Assembly: GCA_019114005.1 (NCBI GenBank) | Contig: DXGH01000050.1 | Span: 1 to 64,000 of the forward strand | Source of the DNA: Candidatus Acetatifactor stercoripullorum | GTDB lineage: Bacteria > Bacillota > Clostridia > Lachnospirales > Lachnospiraceae | Direction: 5' to 3' | Length of the DNA stretch: 64,000 bases | Shown: positions 41,982 to 50,486 of the stretch, piece by piece | Layout of the letters: every line of letters starts with the position of its first letter | Position numbering within the stretch: position 1 is the first letter of the stretch | Notes under the pieces: model-generated | The model's input: only the letters and a program-made list of their open reading frames with translations | What the model was told of the DNA's origin: nothing | Database searches by the model: none | Program-made: the position numbers and the translations under genes

Positions 41982-42707
41982 TCACATATTTCCCAAAGCG
42001 CCCACGGCATCCTTTTCCACCAGGGCATCATAATGCTCTGCCAGGAAAGTACGGCTGCCGGAAAGAGAGCGCTGCAGCGCGCCATACTCGGAGACAATGT
42101 TGCAGGCCCTGTCAAAAACCTCCTTTGAGGCCTTGCCCTGGGTCAGCGCGAGCAGATATCGGCCGGTGCGGTCATCCTTATACAGCGTGCTTTCTCCGGT
42201 GTAATGCCGGGAAATCACCTGGGAAGCTCTGATTACCTGCTGGAGGGATTCCATAAGAAAGATATGGGTGGGTGCTGCTTCGTTTTGATTGGAAGCGGCC
42301 GCTTTGCCCTCCTGGCCCTCAGCGTTTGCCTTGCGGTTTGTCTGGAGCCTGCGAAACAAATCAAGCACCTCGTCAGAGGGAGATTCATAATATTCGTCGT
42401 CGTTATTTTCCTCGGTGACAGATGGGGCAAATCTGGAGAAACGGGTATCCAGTTCCTCGGGATCCTCCACCTTTGTGATAATCAGAACAATACATTCCGC
42501 ATTCAGGGGAATTGCTTCTATCATCAGGGGAATGTCTTCCGCCTCAAAGCCAAATTCAAAATTTGCCTGCTGCATCATGTCCCGAAAGAGAGTCTTAGCC
42601 TTTTCAGTGCCATAGGCAAGCTCGCTGATTTTCAGCTCACGGCTTGCCAGATCTTCTCTGGTCAAAGTACAGCGTATCTGGTTTTCATTTACTTTTTCTA
42701 TTTTCAT
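41982..42707 (-). CDS. mecA: Adaptor protein MecA
   Basis: A 241-aa adaptor that delivers substrates to the ClpC-ClpP protease. The N-terminal domain starts MKIEKVNENQIRCTLTREDLASRELKISELAYGTEKAKTLFRDMMQQA. A low-complexity linker of about 60 residues follows. The C-terminal domain has HYTGESTLYKDDRTGRYLLAL and ends in the helix SEYGALQRSLSGSRTFLAEHYDALVEKDAV. Length and layout match Firmicute MecA. Confidence 0.93.
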   Translation of the reverse strand: MKIEKVNENQIRCTLTREDLASRELKISELAYGTEKAKTLFRDMMQQANFEFGFEAEDIPLMIEAIPLNAECIVLIITKVEDPEELDTRFSRFAPSVTEENNDDEYYESPSDEVLDLFRRLQTNRKANAEGQEGKAAASNQNEAAPTHIFLMESLQQVIRASQVISRHYTGESTLYKDDRTGRYLLALTQGKASKEVFDRACNIVSEYGALQRSLSGSRTFLAEHYDALVEKDAVGALGNM

Positions 42708-42867
42708 ACGGCAACCCTTCCTTTCTGCATCCCGGGGGATGCTGAGTAGCGTGCAAAAATCCTATCTTATAAGTGTGTTTTGATTAAAAGTATATTATAC
42801 TTTCGCCCGCTTTAAGTCAATAGCCGGAAATGACTTTAAGAATATTTAATAATTTTAATAAAAGCTA

Positions 42868-42896
42868 TTGCAAAAAAATTCCATATAAGATATAAT
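42868..42896 (+). promoter_or_regulatory. Strong sigma-A promoter of a candidate ncRNA
   Basis: TTGCAA (42868-42873), 17 bp, perfect TATAAT (42891-42896). The predicted start is near 42903, exactly before the 5' arm of the long-range stem described next. No coding region follows within 400 nt. Confidence 0.8.
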
Positions 42897-42903
42897 TCAC
42901 TGC

Positions 42904-43224
42904 ATAAGTGCCTTCAGTACTCTGGTACGGAAAGGAGGCAGCAGTCTGAATTCTATTTCTGGTTGACTTTGACATGGGAACGAGTCGTTCCGCTTTCATC
43001 CTTTTTACTATATCTATTATACCATATTATATGACAGAGGTGTAGCCGCTGACATATATTTAAGGATGTCTTACAGGCATGGTGCAAGGGAGCATAGCCG
43101 CTTAAAACCGCCTGTTCATAGTGATTCAACTACTAATTTTCACCTTTATAATTCATTTTAAACATTAGAAGCATTAGCAAATTTTAACTAATGCAGAATC
43201 ATGTACTGCTGAAGGCACTGAAAA
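42904..43224 (+). ncRNA. Candidate structured noncoding RNA, ~320 nt, type unknown
   Basis: The ends pair: AGTGCCTTCAG (42907-42917) with CTGAAGGCACT (43209-43219), 300 nt apart. Inside are a GGAACGA/TCGTTCC hairpin (about 42978-42992) and a GCATTAG/CTAATGC hairpin (about 43171-43194). A consensus promoter sits right before the 5' arm. No protein is encoded on either strand. End-to-end pairing resembles 6S, RNase P or raiA-type RNAs, but I see none of the diagnostic RNase P or tmRNA sequences and it is long for 6S. This and the following element fill 42708-43318. Confidence 0.55.
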
Positions 43225-43299
43225 AAGCTTCCGCTAAAATCAATGTATCACAGGGCAAGAGGGAAAAGCCTTTGGCCCCTGCTTTTGGTCCGGAAGCTT
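43225..43299 (+). promoter_or_regulatory. Structured leader before a small gene
   Basis: AAGCTTCCG (43225-43233) pairs with CGGAAGCTT (43291-43299), and within it an imperfect hairpin CAGGGCAAGAGG / CCTTTGGCCCCTG closes a second stem. The element ends 5 nt before the AGGAGG of the next gene, so folding could control translation. It could also be the 3' part of the preceding RNA. Confidence 0.5.
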
Positions 43300-43318
43300 G
43301 GAAACAGGAGGAATTCCA

Positions 43319-43534
43319 ATGAAAGAACCTGATGCTGCCGAAAGGAGTATGATTGATTCCCTGGAGCAGATGCAGAAGGCAGGCGCAAAATTTTTTGTGG
43401 ATGGAGAGCCGGTTTCCTTTGATGAGGCGCTGAAACGCACCGTCAGGGAGGAGCATGCTTACATGGCGGATTATATTGTAAGTCCTGCGGGCAAAGTGGA
43501 GCAGGTGCGCTTTGACAAGGTGGATCTGCCGTAA
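43319..43534 (+). CDS. Small conserved-looking protein of unknown function
   Basis: A 71-aa protein that I do not recognise. It is mainly helical and charged: MKEPDAAERSMIDSLEQMQ, then GAKFFVDGEPVSFDEALKR, and a final strand part YIVSPAGKVEQVRFDKVDL. No Cys, no signal peptide. AGGAGG lies 7 nt before the ATG, a strong ribosome site. It follows the structured leader at 43225-43299. The stretch 43535-43794 after it holds a small TGTCAG/CTGACA hairpin and the promoter zone of the next gene. Confidence 0.65.
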   Translation: MKEPDAAERSMIDSLEQMQKAGAKFFVDGEPVSFDEALKRTVREEHAYMADYIVSPAGKVEQVRFDKVDLP

Positions 43535-43794
43535 AATGTCAGTACGATTTCTGACAAAATGCCGCTTTTGATGTAAGGCAGCAGAAAGCGTGATTTGGAT
43601 GCTTTTTACTGCCGGCATAAGGATTGCCTCTCATGCTGAAGGACTGCGCATATCAGCTGCGCAGATTAATAGAAAAAGTGGCAATTTGTCATATTGTGTG
43701 ATAGAATATAACTGTTCTGCCCCACGGCCGGTATTGGCGGGCGGCATGGACAGTTATATTCAGGAACACGAATTATTTTTCAGAAAGGTACATT

Positions 43795-45495
43795 ATGAAA
43801 AGGAAAATTTTACCGGTTATCGTAGCTCTGCTTTTAATTGCTGTGATCGGAGGCGTCTGGCTTGGCGGCAGGCTGTATGACAGATATTCTTACAGCAGGG
43901 AGCGGGCTGATCTGGACGCGTATTTTCAGGTATCGGGGGAACAGGCGGCAATCATCCTGCAGGATGAAATGGTGGAGGAAAAAGCCATAGTCAGGGATGG
44001 CATCTGCTACTTTGACCTGGCAACGGTGCATAAATACTTCAATGAAATCTTTTATGCAGACCGCAGTGAAAACCTGCTTTTGTATACAACGGCGGTGGAA
44101 ACCTACCGGTCAGGAATTGGAGAGAGCAGCTATTCTTCCAATACGGACAGCCAGGATTACGGCTATGCCATCAGCTTTATAGAGAACGACACGGTGTATA
44201 TAGCGGCGGATTATGTGAAAAAATTTACCAATCTCTCCTACGAGATTTATGACAGGCATGTGCAGGTCTATACTCAGTGGGGAGAAAAGCGGGTGGCCGA
44301 TGTGAATAAGGATACCTGGGTGAGAGAGCTGGGAGGGGTAAAGAGCCCCATTCTGCGTGACCTTTCCGAGGGTGAACAGGTAGAGATACTGGAGGAGATG
44401 GATACCTGGAGCAAGGTAAAGACAGCGGATTCCATCATCGGATACGTGGAGAATAAACGGCTTGCCAATGAGAGCACCGTACAGGAGACGCCGGTGACGG
44501 ATTACACAGCGCCGGAATATACGTCCATAGCCATGGAAGGGAAGGTCAGTCTGGGATGGCATTCTATCGGAGGTGCAGCCGGAAATGATACCCTGGAGAG
44601 CATGGTGTCCGGGACGAAGGACATGAATGTAATTGCTCCCACCTGGTTTAGCTTAAATGATAACGAAGGGAATTTCAGGAGCTTTGCAAGCTCGGAATAT
44701 ATACAAAGGGCTCATGCCATGGGACTTCAGGTATGGGGCGTGTGGGACAATTTTAATTACCGCAATGAGACAGGAGAGCAGGTGGATGAGTATCAGGTGC
44801 TGTCGGTTACCTCAAAGCGCCAGAAGCTAGTCCAGGGAATCGTGGATACGGCGCTGAGCCTTGGCCTTGACGGAATTAATATTGACTTTGAACAGCTGGG
44901 CGTGGACAGCGGAACGCATTTTGTACAGTTTTTGAGAGAGCTTTCTGTTTTGTGCCGCGCTAATGGCCTGGTGCTCTCGGTGGACAACTATGTGCCCTTC
45001 AATTTTAATGATCATTATCGTCTGGATATTCAGGGACAGGTGGTGGATTATGTGATCATTATGGGTTATGACGAGCACTGGCACGGAAGCGGGGATCCGG
45101 GAAGCGTTGCAAGCATTGACTATGTAAGCAATGGAATTGCCAAGACGCTGGAGGAGGTGCCTGCCGGGAAGGTGGTAAATGCCTTGCCCCTGTATACCAT
45201 TCTCTGGAAAACAGAAGGGACAACCGTGACGGATGAATATATCACCATACGGAACACAGAAGAATTTTTAACACGCATGAATGTTACGCCTCAGTGGGAT
45301 GAGGAAACCTGCCAGAATTATGCAGAATGGTCGGATGGAACGGCAACCTATCAGATATGGATTGAGGATGAGGACTCCATCAGTGTGAAGCTGAATGTGA
45401 TGAGCGCCCAGGGAATCGGAGGCGTTGCCGTGTGGAGACTGGGATATGGAACAGAAGGGGTTTGGGAGCTGATTTCAGCTTATGTAAATTCCTAG
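43795..45495 (+). CDS. Membrane-anchored glycosyl hydrolase family 18 protein with SH3 domain
   Basis: A 566-aa exported protein. An N-terminal anchor (ILPVIVALLLIAVIGGVWLGG) is followed by a beta-rich copper-amine-oxidase-N-like part, an SH3-type segment (EGEQVEILEEMDTWSKVKTADSIIGYVENKRL, ~195-225) and a GH18 barrel. The catalytic signature is DGINIDFEQLG with Glu366 as acid. MGYDEHW and a late GGVAVWRLGYG also fit. Similar proteins (YaaH/SleL type) cut peptidoglycan in spore cortex or cell wall. AGAAAGG precedes the ATG. Confidence 0.9.
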   Translation: MKRKILPVIVALLLIAVIGGVWLGGRLYDRYSYSRERADLDAYFQVSGEQAAIILQDEMVEEKAIVRDGICYFDLATVHKYFNEIFYADRSENLLLYTTAVETYRSGIGESSYSSNTDSQDYGYAISFIENDTVYIAADYVKKFTNLSYEIYDRHVQVYTQWGEKRVADVNKDTWVRELGGVKSPILRDLSEGEQVEILEEMDTWSKVKTADSIIGYVENKRLANESTVQETPVTDYTAPEYTSIAMEGKVSLGWHSIGGAAGNDTLESMVSGTKDMNVIAPTWFSLNDNEGNFRSFASSEYIQRAHAMGLQVWGVWDNFNYRNETGEQVDEYQVLSVTSKRQKLVQGIVDTALSLGLDGINIDFEQLGVDSGTHFVQFLRELSVLCRANGLVLSVDNYVPFNFNDHYRLDIQGQVVDYVIIMGYDEHWHGSGDPGSVASIDYVSNGIAKTLEEVPAGKVVNALPLYTILWKTEGTTVTDEYITIRNTEEFLTRMNVTPQWDEETCQNYAEWSDGTATYQIWIEDEDSISVKLNVMSAQGIGGVAVWRLGYGTEGVWELISAYVNS

Positions 45496-45526
45496 AAGCT
45501 CCTGCAGTCAGCGTGTATGAAATACA

Positions 45527-45559
45527 GAGGCCGGAAACCTGTTAAGGGTTTCCGGCCTC
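45527..45559. terminator. Hairpin between convergent GH18 and sortase-substrate genes
   Basis: A perfect 13-bp stem GAGGCCGGAAACC / GGTTTCCGGCCTC with a 7-nt loop. No strong T-run follows on the plus strand, so termination efficiency is uncertain. Confidence 0.6.
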
Positions 45560-45565
45560 TCATTA

Positions 45566-45583
45566 GTGCGCCTGGCGGCGCAC
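45566..45583. repeat. Short palindrome GTGCGCC-TGGC-GGCGCAC, copy 2
   Basis: Same 7-bp stem as at 41961-41978, again next to the stop of a minus-strand gene and after a plus-strand hairpin. Confidence 0.55.
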
Positions 45584-45585
45584 GT

Positions 45586-46425
45586 TTATTTTGCTGACCG
45601 TTTCAGGCCATAGCTTCCTCCAAGGCAAATTACAGCTGCAGCAGCAAGCCACAGAATAAGATTGCTTTCCCCTGTTTTGGGAACATCGTCATACTCGTCT
45701 GCATCAGAGGACTGTGAAGCTTGAGTGGTCTGGGCAGAAGTTTGTGAGCTGGACTCCTGTGCCGGTGCGGTGCTCTGCTGCGCGGTGCCGGAAGCAGTAT
45801 CGGAAGGAGTGGTGCTGTAATCCGACTCCTCTGTTTTTACGGTACCGTTTGAAATCACCAGTTTTCCTGCCGCTACATTATAAAAATCATAATAGGTGGT
45901 GGTGTTATCCTTTCCGATCAGATGCCCTACGGTGCCCGCAACGGTTACGTTAGCGTTGATATCGGAGGAACCCAGAATCTGCAGAGTGGAAATACTGTTG
46001 TTAAAGGTAACGCTGGAGGTGTCATATACATAAGCGTTTGTGATATCTCCGTTAACAGCCGCAACACTGCTTCCCAGCACATAGCAGCTGTCGATTCCGT
46101 TTGTGGTCACTACCACAGTGGATGCGTTGTTCAGGGTCAGATTGCCCAGGCGCGCATTGAGTGTGACATTGAGCGTACCTGTGCCGTCGATGACCACCGT
46201 ATCTCCATCCTTGATATCCTGCTGCATATAGTAGAGCTCCCGATGCTCTGCATTGTCATCCCAGGAAGAACCTCTCTGGAATCTCCATTCGTTGTCGCCG
46301 GCCACGTACCTTACATAGTAGGCTGCAGGCTCCTCCGCAGAAGCGGTAAGCACATTGCCGCCGGGAACCATCACAAGCAGGGCTGCAGCAGCCACAAGAG
46401 AAATAAATTTTTTCAGTTTTTTCAT
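45586..46425 (-). CDS. Cell-wall-anchored surface protein with VPKTGE sorting signal
   Basis: A 279-aa exported protein. A signal peptide (MKKLKKFISLVAAAALLVMVPG...ASA) is followed by ~180 residues of short beta repeats rich in Asn, Thr and Val (LNVTLNARLGNLTLNNASTVVV), probably a beta-helix. A Ser/Thr/Gln-rich spacer follows. The end has VPKTGE, a hydrophobic helix and KRSAK, i.e. an LPXTG-like sorting signal. The sortase gene lies just upstream in the same direction, so it is the likely substrate. AGGAGG precedes the ATG. Confidence 0.85.
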   Translation of the reverse strand: MKKLKKFISLVAAAALLVMVPGGNVLTASAEEPAAYYVRYVAGDNEWRFQRGSSWDDNAEHRELYYMQQDIKDGDTVVIDGTGTLNVTLNARLGNLTLNNASTVVVTTNGIDSCYVLGSSVAAVNGDITNAYVYDTSSVTFNNSISTLQILGSSDINANVTVAGTVGHLIGKDNTTTYYDFYNVAAGKLVISNGTVKTEESDYSTTPSDTASGTAQQSTAPAQESSSQTSAQTTQASQSSDADEYDDVPKTGESNLILWLAAAAVICLGGSYGLKRSAK

Positions 46426-46475
46426 AGTTTGTCCTCCTGACACAAAAATTGTTTTTTATTTTGAACCTTTTGGGT

Positions 46476-47381
46476 CTATTGGGTCAAAGGCAGATAGCTG
46501 TCTCCCTGTGCCGTTTCCTTGGCCACGACCACGAACCGCCCCTGCTCCACATGATAGACGCATGTGGAGAGCGTCAGGAAACGGTCGCCGAACTGGGCGC
46601 TGACCCCGGTGTCATACAGTGATAATGCCATAATGTTTTCATAAAAGTCATCAAATTCTTCCTGGGTGTCGGCCTGGAAAAACTGATAAAACTTAAATAC
46701 CTGATCCGTCTTTTTATAGACCTGTGAACGAAACACGGCGATGACCTCATAGATACGTTCACAGTCCTCTGTATACAAAAGAATCTGGCTGTGCTCTTTA
46801 CAGTAGTCGGGGTCCTCGTAATCTGTCAGGTTGCCGAACATTTCGCCGGAGCGCATATTGTGGCCGTGTATGATCAGATTTGTGGTCAATGGATCCAGGC
46901 TGCTGTCAGTGTCCAGAATCAGACTGCCGTTTTGATTGTCATTTCCCTCAAAATCCCGGTAGAGATAATAATTTTCGTCCCGGGGTGTCCACATTACCGG
47001 ATAATCTATATTGGTGCCAGGTATCTGCAGCCACGCAGCCATATCCTCATTTGCGAGAAAGCTGTCGCGGTAGGGATTCACAACGGCTGCCGGAGCCTCC
47101 GTGGCGTCCCCGGAAGCATTTTCCTGTGCGGCTGTCTGCGTCTCCTCGGGCAGAACATCTTCATCGGAGGCGCTTTCATTCTGGGATGGGGCATCGTCCG
47201 GGCTGCTCTCTTCCCTGCTCCCATCCTCTATGGCCTGGGCCGAGAGGCGGTAGGCCTCCAGCGTATCCCTGGCCTGCTTGTCCGAAATGGCATTTCCCAC
47301 AAGGAGCACACAGACCGCTGTCAGGCATCCGGCCCCGATTACGCCCAGTAAAAGGGCAAAAATTCGTCTTGGTGTTTTCAT
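46476..47381 (-). CDS. Class B sortase
   Basis: A 301-aa membrane-anchored transpeptidase that links surface proteins to the wall. The N-terminal anchor (IFALLLGVIGAGCLTAVCVLL) is followed by a Glu/Ser/Ala-rich spacer (~50-115). The sortase domain shows WLQIPGTNIDYPVMW, NLIIHGHNM with catalytic His174, and FLTLSTCVYHVEQGRFVVVAK with Cys274 and the downstream Arg. Insertions before the catalytic Cys fit class B. The start ATG 47381 has a weak ribosome site. It is 50 nt upstream of the VPKTGE protein. Confidence 0.92.
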   Translation of the reverse strand: MKTPRRIFALLLGVIGAGCLTAVCVLLVGNAISDKQARDTLEAYRLSAQAIEDGSREESSPDDAPSQNESASDEDVLPEETQTAAQENASGDATEAPAAVVNPYRDSFLANEDMAAWLQIPGTNIDYPVMWTPRDENYYLYRDFEGNDNQNGSLILDTDSSLDPLTTNLIIHGHNMRSGEMFGNLTDYEDPDYCKEHSQILLYTEDCERIYEVIAVFRSQVYKKTDQVFKFYQFFQADTQEEFDDFYENIMALSLYDTGVSAQFGDRFLTLSTCVYHVEQGRFVVVAKETAQGDSYLPLTQ

Positions 47382-47472
47382 GCTCTTATTATACGCTAAA
47401 AAATATGGGGAATGCAACTGTTTTACTGAAAAACGGCATATATATGGTACAAAAGAATTGGGAAGAAAATCT

Positions 47473-48177
47473 ATGAGTGATTTTCAAAATAAGCTTTTAT
47501 CACTGATCATGGGGGTTATGCTTTTGGTGTCTATGCTTTTTGTGGGAAGGGAGGCGGCCCGGTATGTGACAGGACAAAATGTAAAGGTGCAAAAAGATGG
47601 GCCCTGTGTGGTGATCGACGCCGGACATGGGGGAGACGATCCGGGCAAGGTTGGGATCAACGGGGCTCAGGAAAAGGACATCAATCTGCAGATTGCCTTG
47701 CTTGTAAAGACATTTTTGGAGCAAAACGGCGTAAATGTGGTGATGACCAGGGAGGACGAGGATGGACTCTACGACCGCAGTGCATCCAATAAGAAGGTTC
47801 AGGACATGAAAAACAGAATTGCCCTGATCGAGGAGACTGCTCCGGATATTGTGGTGAGCATCCACCAAAACAGTTACCCGGAGGAATACGTTCACGGGGC
47901 TCAGGTATTTTATTATGATGGGAGCAGCCAGGGAAAGGAGCTGGCCGAAGTTTTGCAAAGGCAGCTGATTGAAAGGGCGGACCCGGACAATACCAGGCAG
48001 GTCAAGGCAAATGACAGCTATTATCTCTTAAAAAAGACATCTGTGCCCATCGTGATTGTAGAGTGCGGTTTTTTGTCCAATCAAGCGGAGGCCGAAAAGC
48101 TGTGCACGCCGGAGTATCAGGAGCGGATCGCCTGGGCCGTCCATATGGGGATATTGGAGTACTTAAACGGGATCTGA
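47473..48177 (+). CDS. cwlD: N-acetylmuramoyl-L-alanine amidase CwlD
   Basis: A 234-aa amidase that begins muramic-lactam formation in spore cortex. An N-terminal membrane helix (LLSLIMGVMLLVSMLFVG) is followed by the amidase_3 domain. Zinc and catalytic residues are visible: His in VVIDAGHGG, Glu in AQEKDINLQ, His in VVSIHQNSY and Glu in VIVECGFLSN. ATG 47473 is chosen because the anchor starts here. The longer frame from 47278 overlaps the sortase gene. It supports a spore-forming host. Confidence 0.92.
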   Translation: MSDFQNKLLSLIMGVMLLVSMLFVGREAARYVTGQNVKVQKDGPCVVIDAGHGGDDPGKVGINGAQEKDINLQIALLVKTFLEQNGVNVVMTREDEDGLYDRSASNKKVQDMKNRIALIEETAPDIVVSIHQNSYPEEYVHGAQVFYYDGSSQGKELAEVLQRQLIERADPDNTRQVKANDSYYLLKKTSVPIVIVECGFLSNQAEAEKLCTPEYQERIAWAVHMGILEYLNGI

Positions 48178-48277
48178 CCTGAAAAACAGATAGGTTTGTC
48201 AAACATTTCTTTTCCTTTTCTGTAATCTGTGATATACTACCCTTGAATATGTGATTTTTCCGGAAAAGAGTCATAAG

Positions 48278-49363
48278 ATGGAGACAAAAATTGTAAAACT
48301 GGAATGTGGGGACGGCATTTTGTCCCCGGAGGACAAGGCGGCGCTGAAAGAGGCCGGAGAGGTGCTGAAAAAGGGCGGTCTGGTGGCTTTTCCCACGGAG
48401 ACGGTATACGGTCTTGGAGGGGATGCGTTCAATAAGGCATCCTCTCAAAAGATATATGCGGCCAAGGGCAGGCCCTCGGACAACCCGTTGATCGTGCATA
48501 TCTGCAGGTTTGAGGATATTTATCAGATCGCTTCTTGGGTGCCCGGGGAGGCGGAGAGGATTGCAAGGGCTTTCTGGCCGGGGCCTTTGACCATGATACT
48601 TCCCAAGTCTGATCTGGTGCCCAGGGAGACCACGGGGGGATTGGATACGGTGGCTGTGCGTATGCCTTCCCATCCGGCGGCCAGAGAGCTGATCGCCTGT
48701 GCCGGAGGATTTGTGGCGGCACCCAGCGCCAACACATCGGGAAAGCCAAGTCCTGCTGCGGCGCAGTACGTTGTGGAGGATATGCTGGGGAAAATAGATA
48801 TGATTGTGGACGGCGGCCAGGTTGGAATCGGTCTGGAATCCACGATAATCGACCTGACGGTTTCACCGCCCCAGATACTCCGACCGGGATACGTGACCAG
48901 GGAAATGCTGGAAAAGGTATTGGGAACGGTGGAGGAGGACGCCGTCTTGCTGTCTGGGGACAGCAAAAAGCCTCCAAGAGCGCCCGGGATGAAATATCGG
49001 CATTATGCGCCAAGGGGCGAGCTGACCATTGTGCAAGGGCCTCAGGAAGAGGTGGTGCGCTACATCAATTCCCGGGCGGCCAAAGAGAAGGCAGAGGGAG
49101 AGAAGGTAGGAGTGATTGCAACGAAAGAAGCTCTTTCCCTTTACCGGGCAGATGTGGTCAAAAGTGTGGGCAGCAGAAGGGATGAGGAGGAAATTGCCAG
49201 ACATCTCTACAATATACTGCGGGAATTTGACAGGGAAGCGGTTACTAAAATTTATTCCGAGGGCTTTTCCAGCCGGGGATTTGGACAAGCTATTATGAAC
49301 CGGCTTTTGAAGGCGGCAGGCTACAGAGTGGTAGAGTTAAAGGAGGGTACGGAAAACATATGA
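48278..49363 (+). CDS. sua5: Threonylcarbamoyl-AMP synthase (Sua5)
   Basis: A 361-aa enzyme that makes threonylcarbamoyl-AMP for t6A in tRNA. The N-terminal YrdC-like domain shows GGLVAFPTETVYGLGGDAFN, KGRPSDNPLIVHI and APSANTSGKPSPA. The C-terminal Sua5 domain begins PRAPGMKYRHYAPRGELTIV. ATG 48278 is preferred to GTG 48251. It overlaps rpiB by 4 nt (ATGA). Confidence 0.95.
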   Translation: METKIVKLECGDGILSPEDKAALKEAGEVLKKGGLVAFPTETVYGLGGDAFNKASSQKIYAAKGRPSDNPLIVHICRFEDIYQIASWVPGEAERIARAFWPGPLTMILPKSDLVPRETTGGLDTVAVRMPSHPAARELIACAGGFVAAPSANTSGKPSPAAAQYVVEDMLGKIDMIVDGGQVGIGLESTIIDLTVSPPQILRPGYVTREMLEKVLGTVEEDAVLLSGDSKKPPRAPGMKYRHYAPRGELTIVQGPQEEVVRYINSRAAKEKAEGEKVGVIATKEALSLYRADVVKSVGSRRDEEEIARHLYNILREFDREAVTKIYSEGFSSRGFGQAIMNRLLKAAGYRVVELKEGTENI

Positions 49364-49791
49364 TCGCACTGGGAAGTGACCATGGTGGGTATGAATTGAA
49401 GCAAAAGGTGATTCGATATCTGGAAGAGCATAACATTCCTTATCAGGATATGGGATGCGGCAGCAGTGAAAGCTGCGATTATCCGGTGTTCGGGCATGCG
49501 GCGGCAAAGGCGGTGGCCTCCGGGCAGTGCGATAAGGGCATTGTAATCTGCACTACGGGCATCGGTATCAGCATTTCCGCCAATAAGGTGAAGGGGATTC
49601 GCTGCGCATTGTGTGCGGACAGTCTCTCAGCAAAGCTTACGCGGCTGCACAATGATGCAAATATGCTTGCCATGGGCGCGGGCATTGTGGGAGAGAACCT
49701 TGCGCTGGAAATTGTAGATACATTTTTAAACACACCCTTTTCCGGTGAAGAAAGGCATCGAAGAAGAGTGGAACAGATCGAAAAAATTTAA
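49360..49791 (+). CDS. rpiB: Ribose-5-phosphate isomerase B
   Basis: A 143-aa enzyme of the pentose phosphate pathway that interconverts ribose-5-phosphate and ribulose-5-phosphate. It shows MIALGSDHGGYELKQKV, the catalytic Cys region DKGIVICTTGIGISISANKVKGIRCALC and NDANMLAMGAGIVG, all characteristic of RpiB/LacAB. Coupled to sua5 by a 4-nt overlap. Confidence 0.96.
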   Translation: MIALGSDHGGYELKQKVIRYLEEHNIPYQDMGCGSSESCDYPVFGHAAAKAVASGQCDKGIVICTTGIGISISANKVKGIRCALCADSLSAKLTRLHNDANMLAMGAGIVGENLALEIVDTFLNTPFSGEERHRRRVEQIEKI

Positions 49792-49843
49792 CAAAGAGAA
49801 AATTGATTACAAAGCCGCTTGCGCGGCAGAATGAGAGGGAAAA

Positions 49844-50473
49844 ATGGGTAACGTAATTATCATGGATCATCCGCTGATTCAGCACAAGATCGGGCTGATT
49901 CGCAGAAAGGAAACGGGAACCAAGGATTTCAGGCAGACCATCGGCGAGATTGCCATGCTGATCTGTTATGAAGCCACCAGAAATCTGCAGCTGGATGATG
50001 TGGAGATAGAGACTCCCATCTGCAAAACAAGGGTTAAGGCTTTAAAAGGAAAGAAAATGGCCATTGTGCCCATCCTGAGAGCGGGGCTTGGCATGGTGGA
50101 CGGAATGCTTCAGATGATTCCGGCGGCAAAGGTGGGGCATATCGGTCTTTACAGAGATCCACAGACCCTTAAGCCTGTAGAATATTACTGCAAGCTTCCT
50201 GCGGACTGCGCAGAGAGAGAGGTTTTTGTTGTGGATCCCATGCTGGCTACCGGCGGTTCCTCCGTGGCTGCAATTCAGATGCTGAAGGACAGAGGCTGCA
50301 GGAATATTCATTTTATGTGTATTATTGCAGCGCCTGAGGGTGTGAAGGCTATGCGGGAGGCCCACCCTGATGTGGATATTTATATCGGAGCCATGGATGA
50401 GAAATTGAACGATCACGGCTATATTGTTCCCGGACTTGGAGATGCCGGTGACAGAATTTTCGGCACCAAATAA
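49844..50473 (+). CDS. upp: Uracil phosphoribosyltransferase
   Basis: A 209-aa salvage enzyme that makes UMP from uracil and PRPP. The PRPP site is [21 protein letters not shown] near residue 126, and [18 protein letters not shown] at the end binds uracil. [15 protein letters not shown] is also typical. It lies 52 nt after rpiB and 13 nt before the dCMP deaminase gene, forming a nucleotide-salvage pair. Confidence 0.97.
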   Translation: MGNVIIMDHPLIQHKIGLIRRKETGTKDFRQTIGEIAMLICYEATRNLQLDDVEIETPICKTRVKALKGKKMAIVPILRAGLGMVDGMLQMIPAAKVGHIGLYRDPQTLKPVEYYCKLPADCAEREVFVVDPMLATGGSSVAAIQMLKDRGCRNIHFMCIIAAPEGVKAMREAHPDVDIYIGAMDEKLNDHGYIVPGLGDAGDRIFGTK

Positions 50474-50486
50474 CAGAGGAAGGCAT

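Noticed and set aside
42904-43224. RNase P RNA, tmRNA or SRP RNA
   Set aside because: No GAGGAAAGTCC-type RNase P core, no tRNA-like 3' end and no SRP GGAA tetraloop domain could be found.
43241-43290. Cyclic-di-GMP-I riboswitch
   Set aside because: Only CACAGGGCAA agrees with the consensus. The GGGACGCAAAGCC and following tetraloop-receptor parts are absent.
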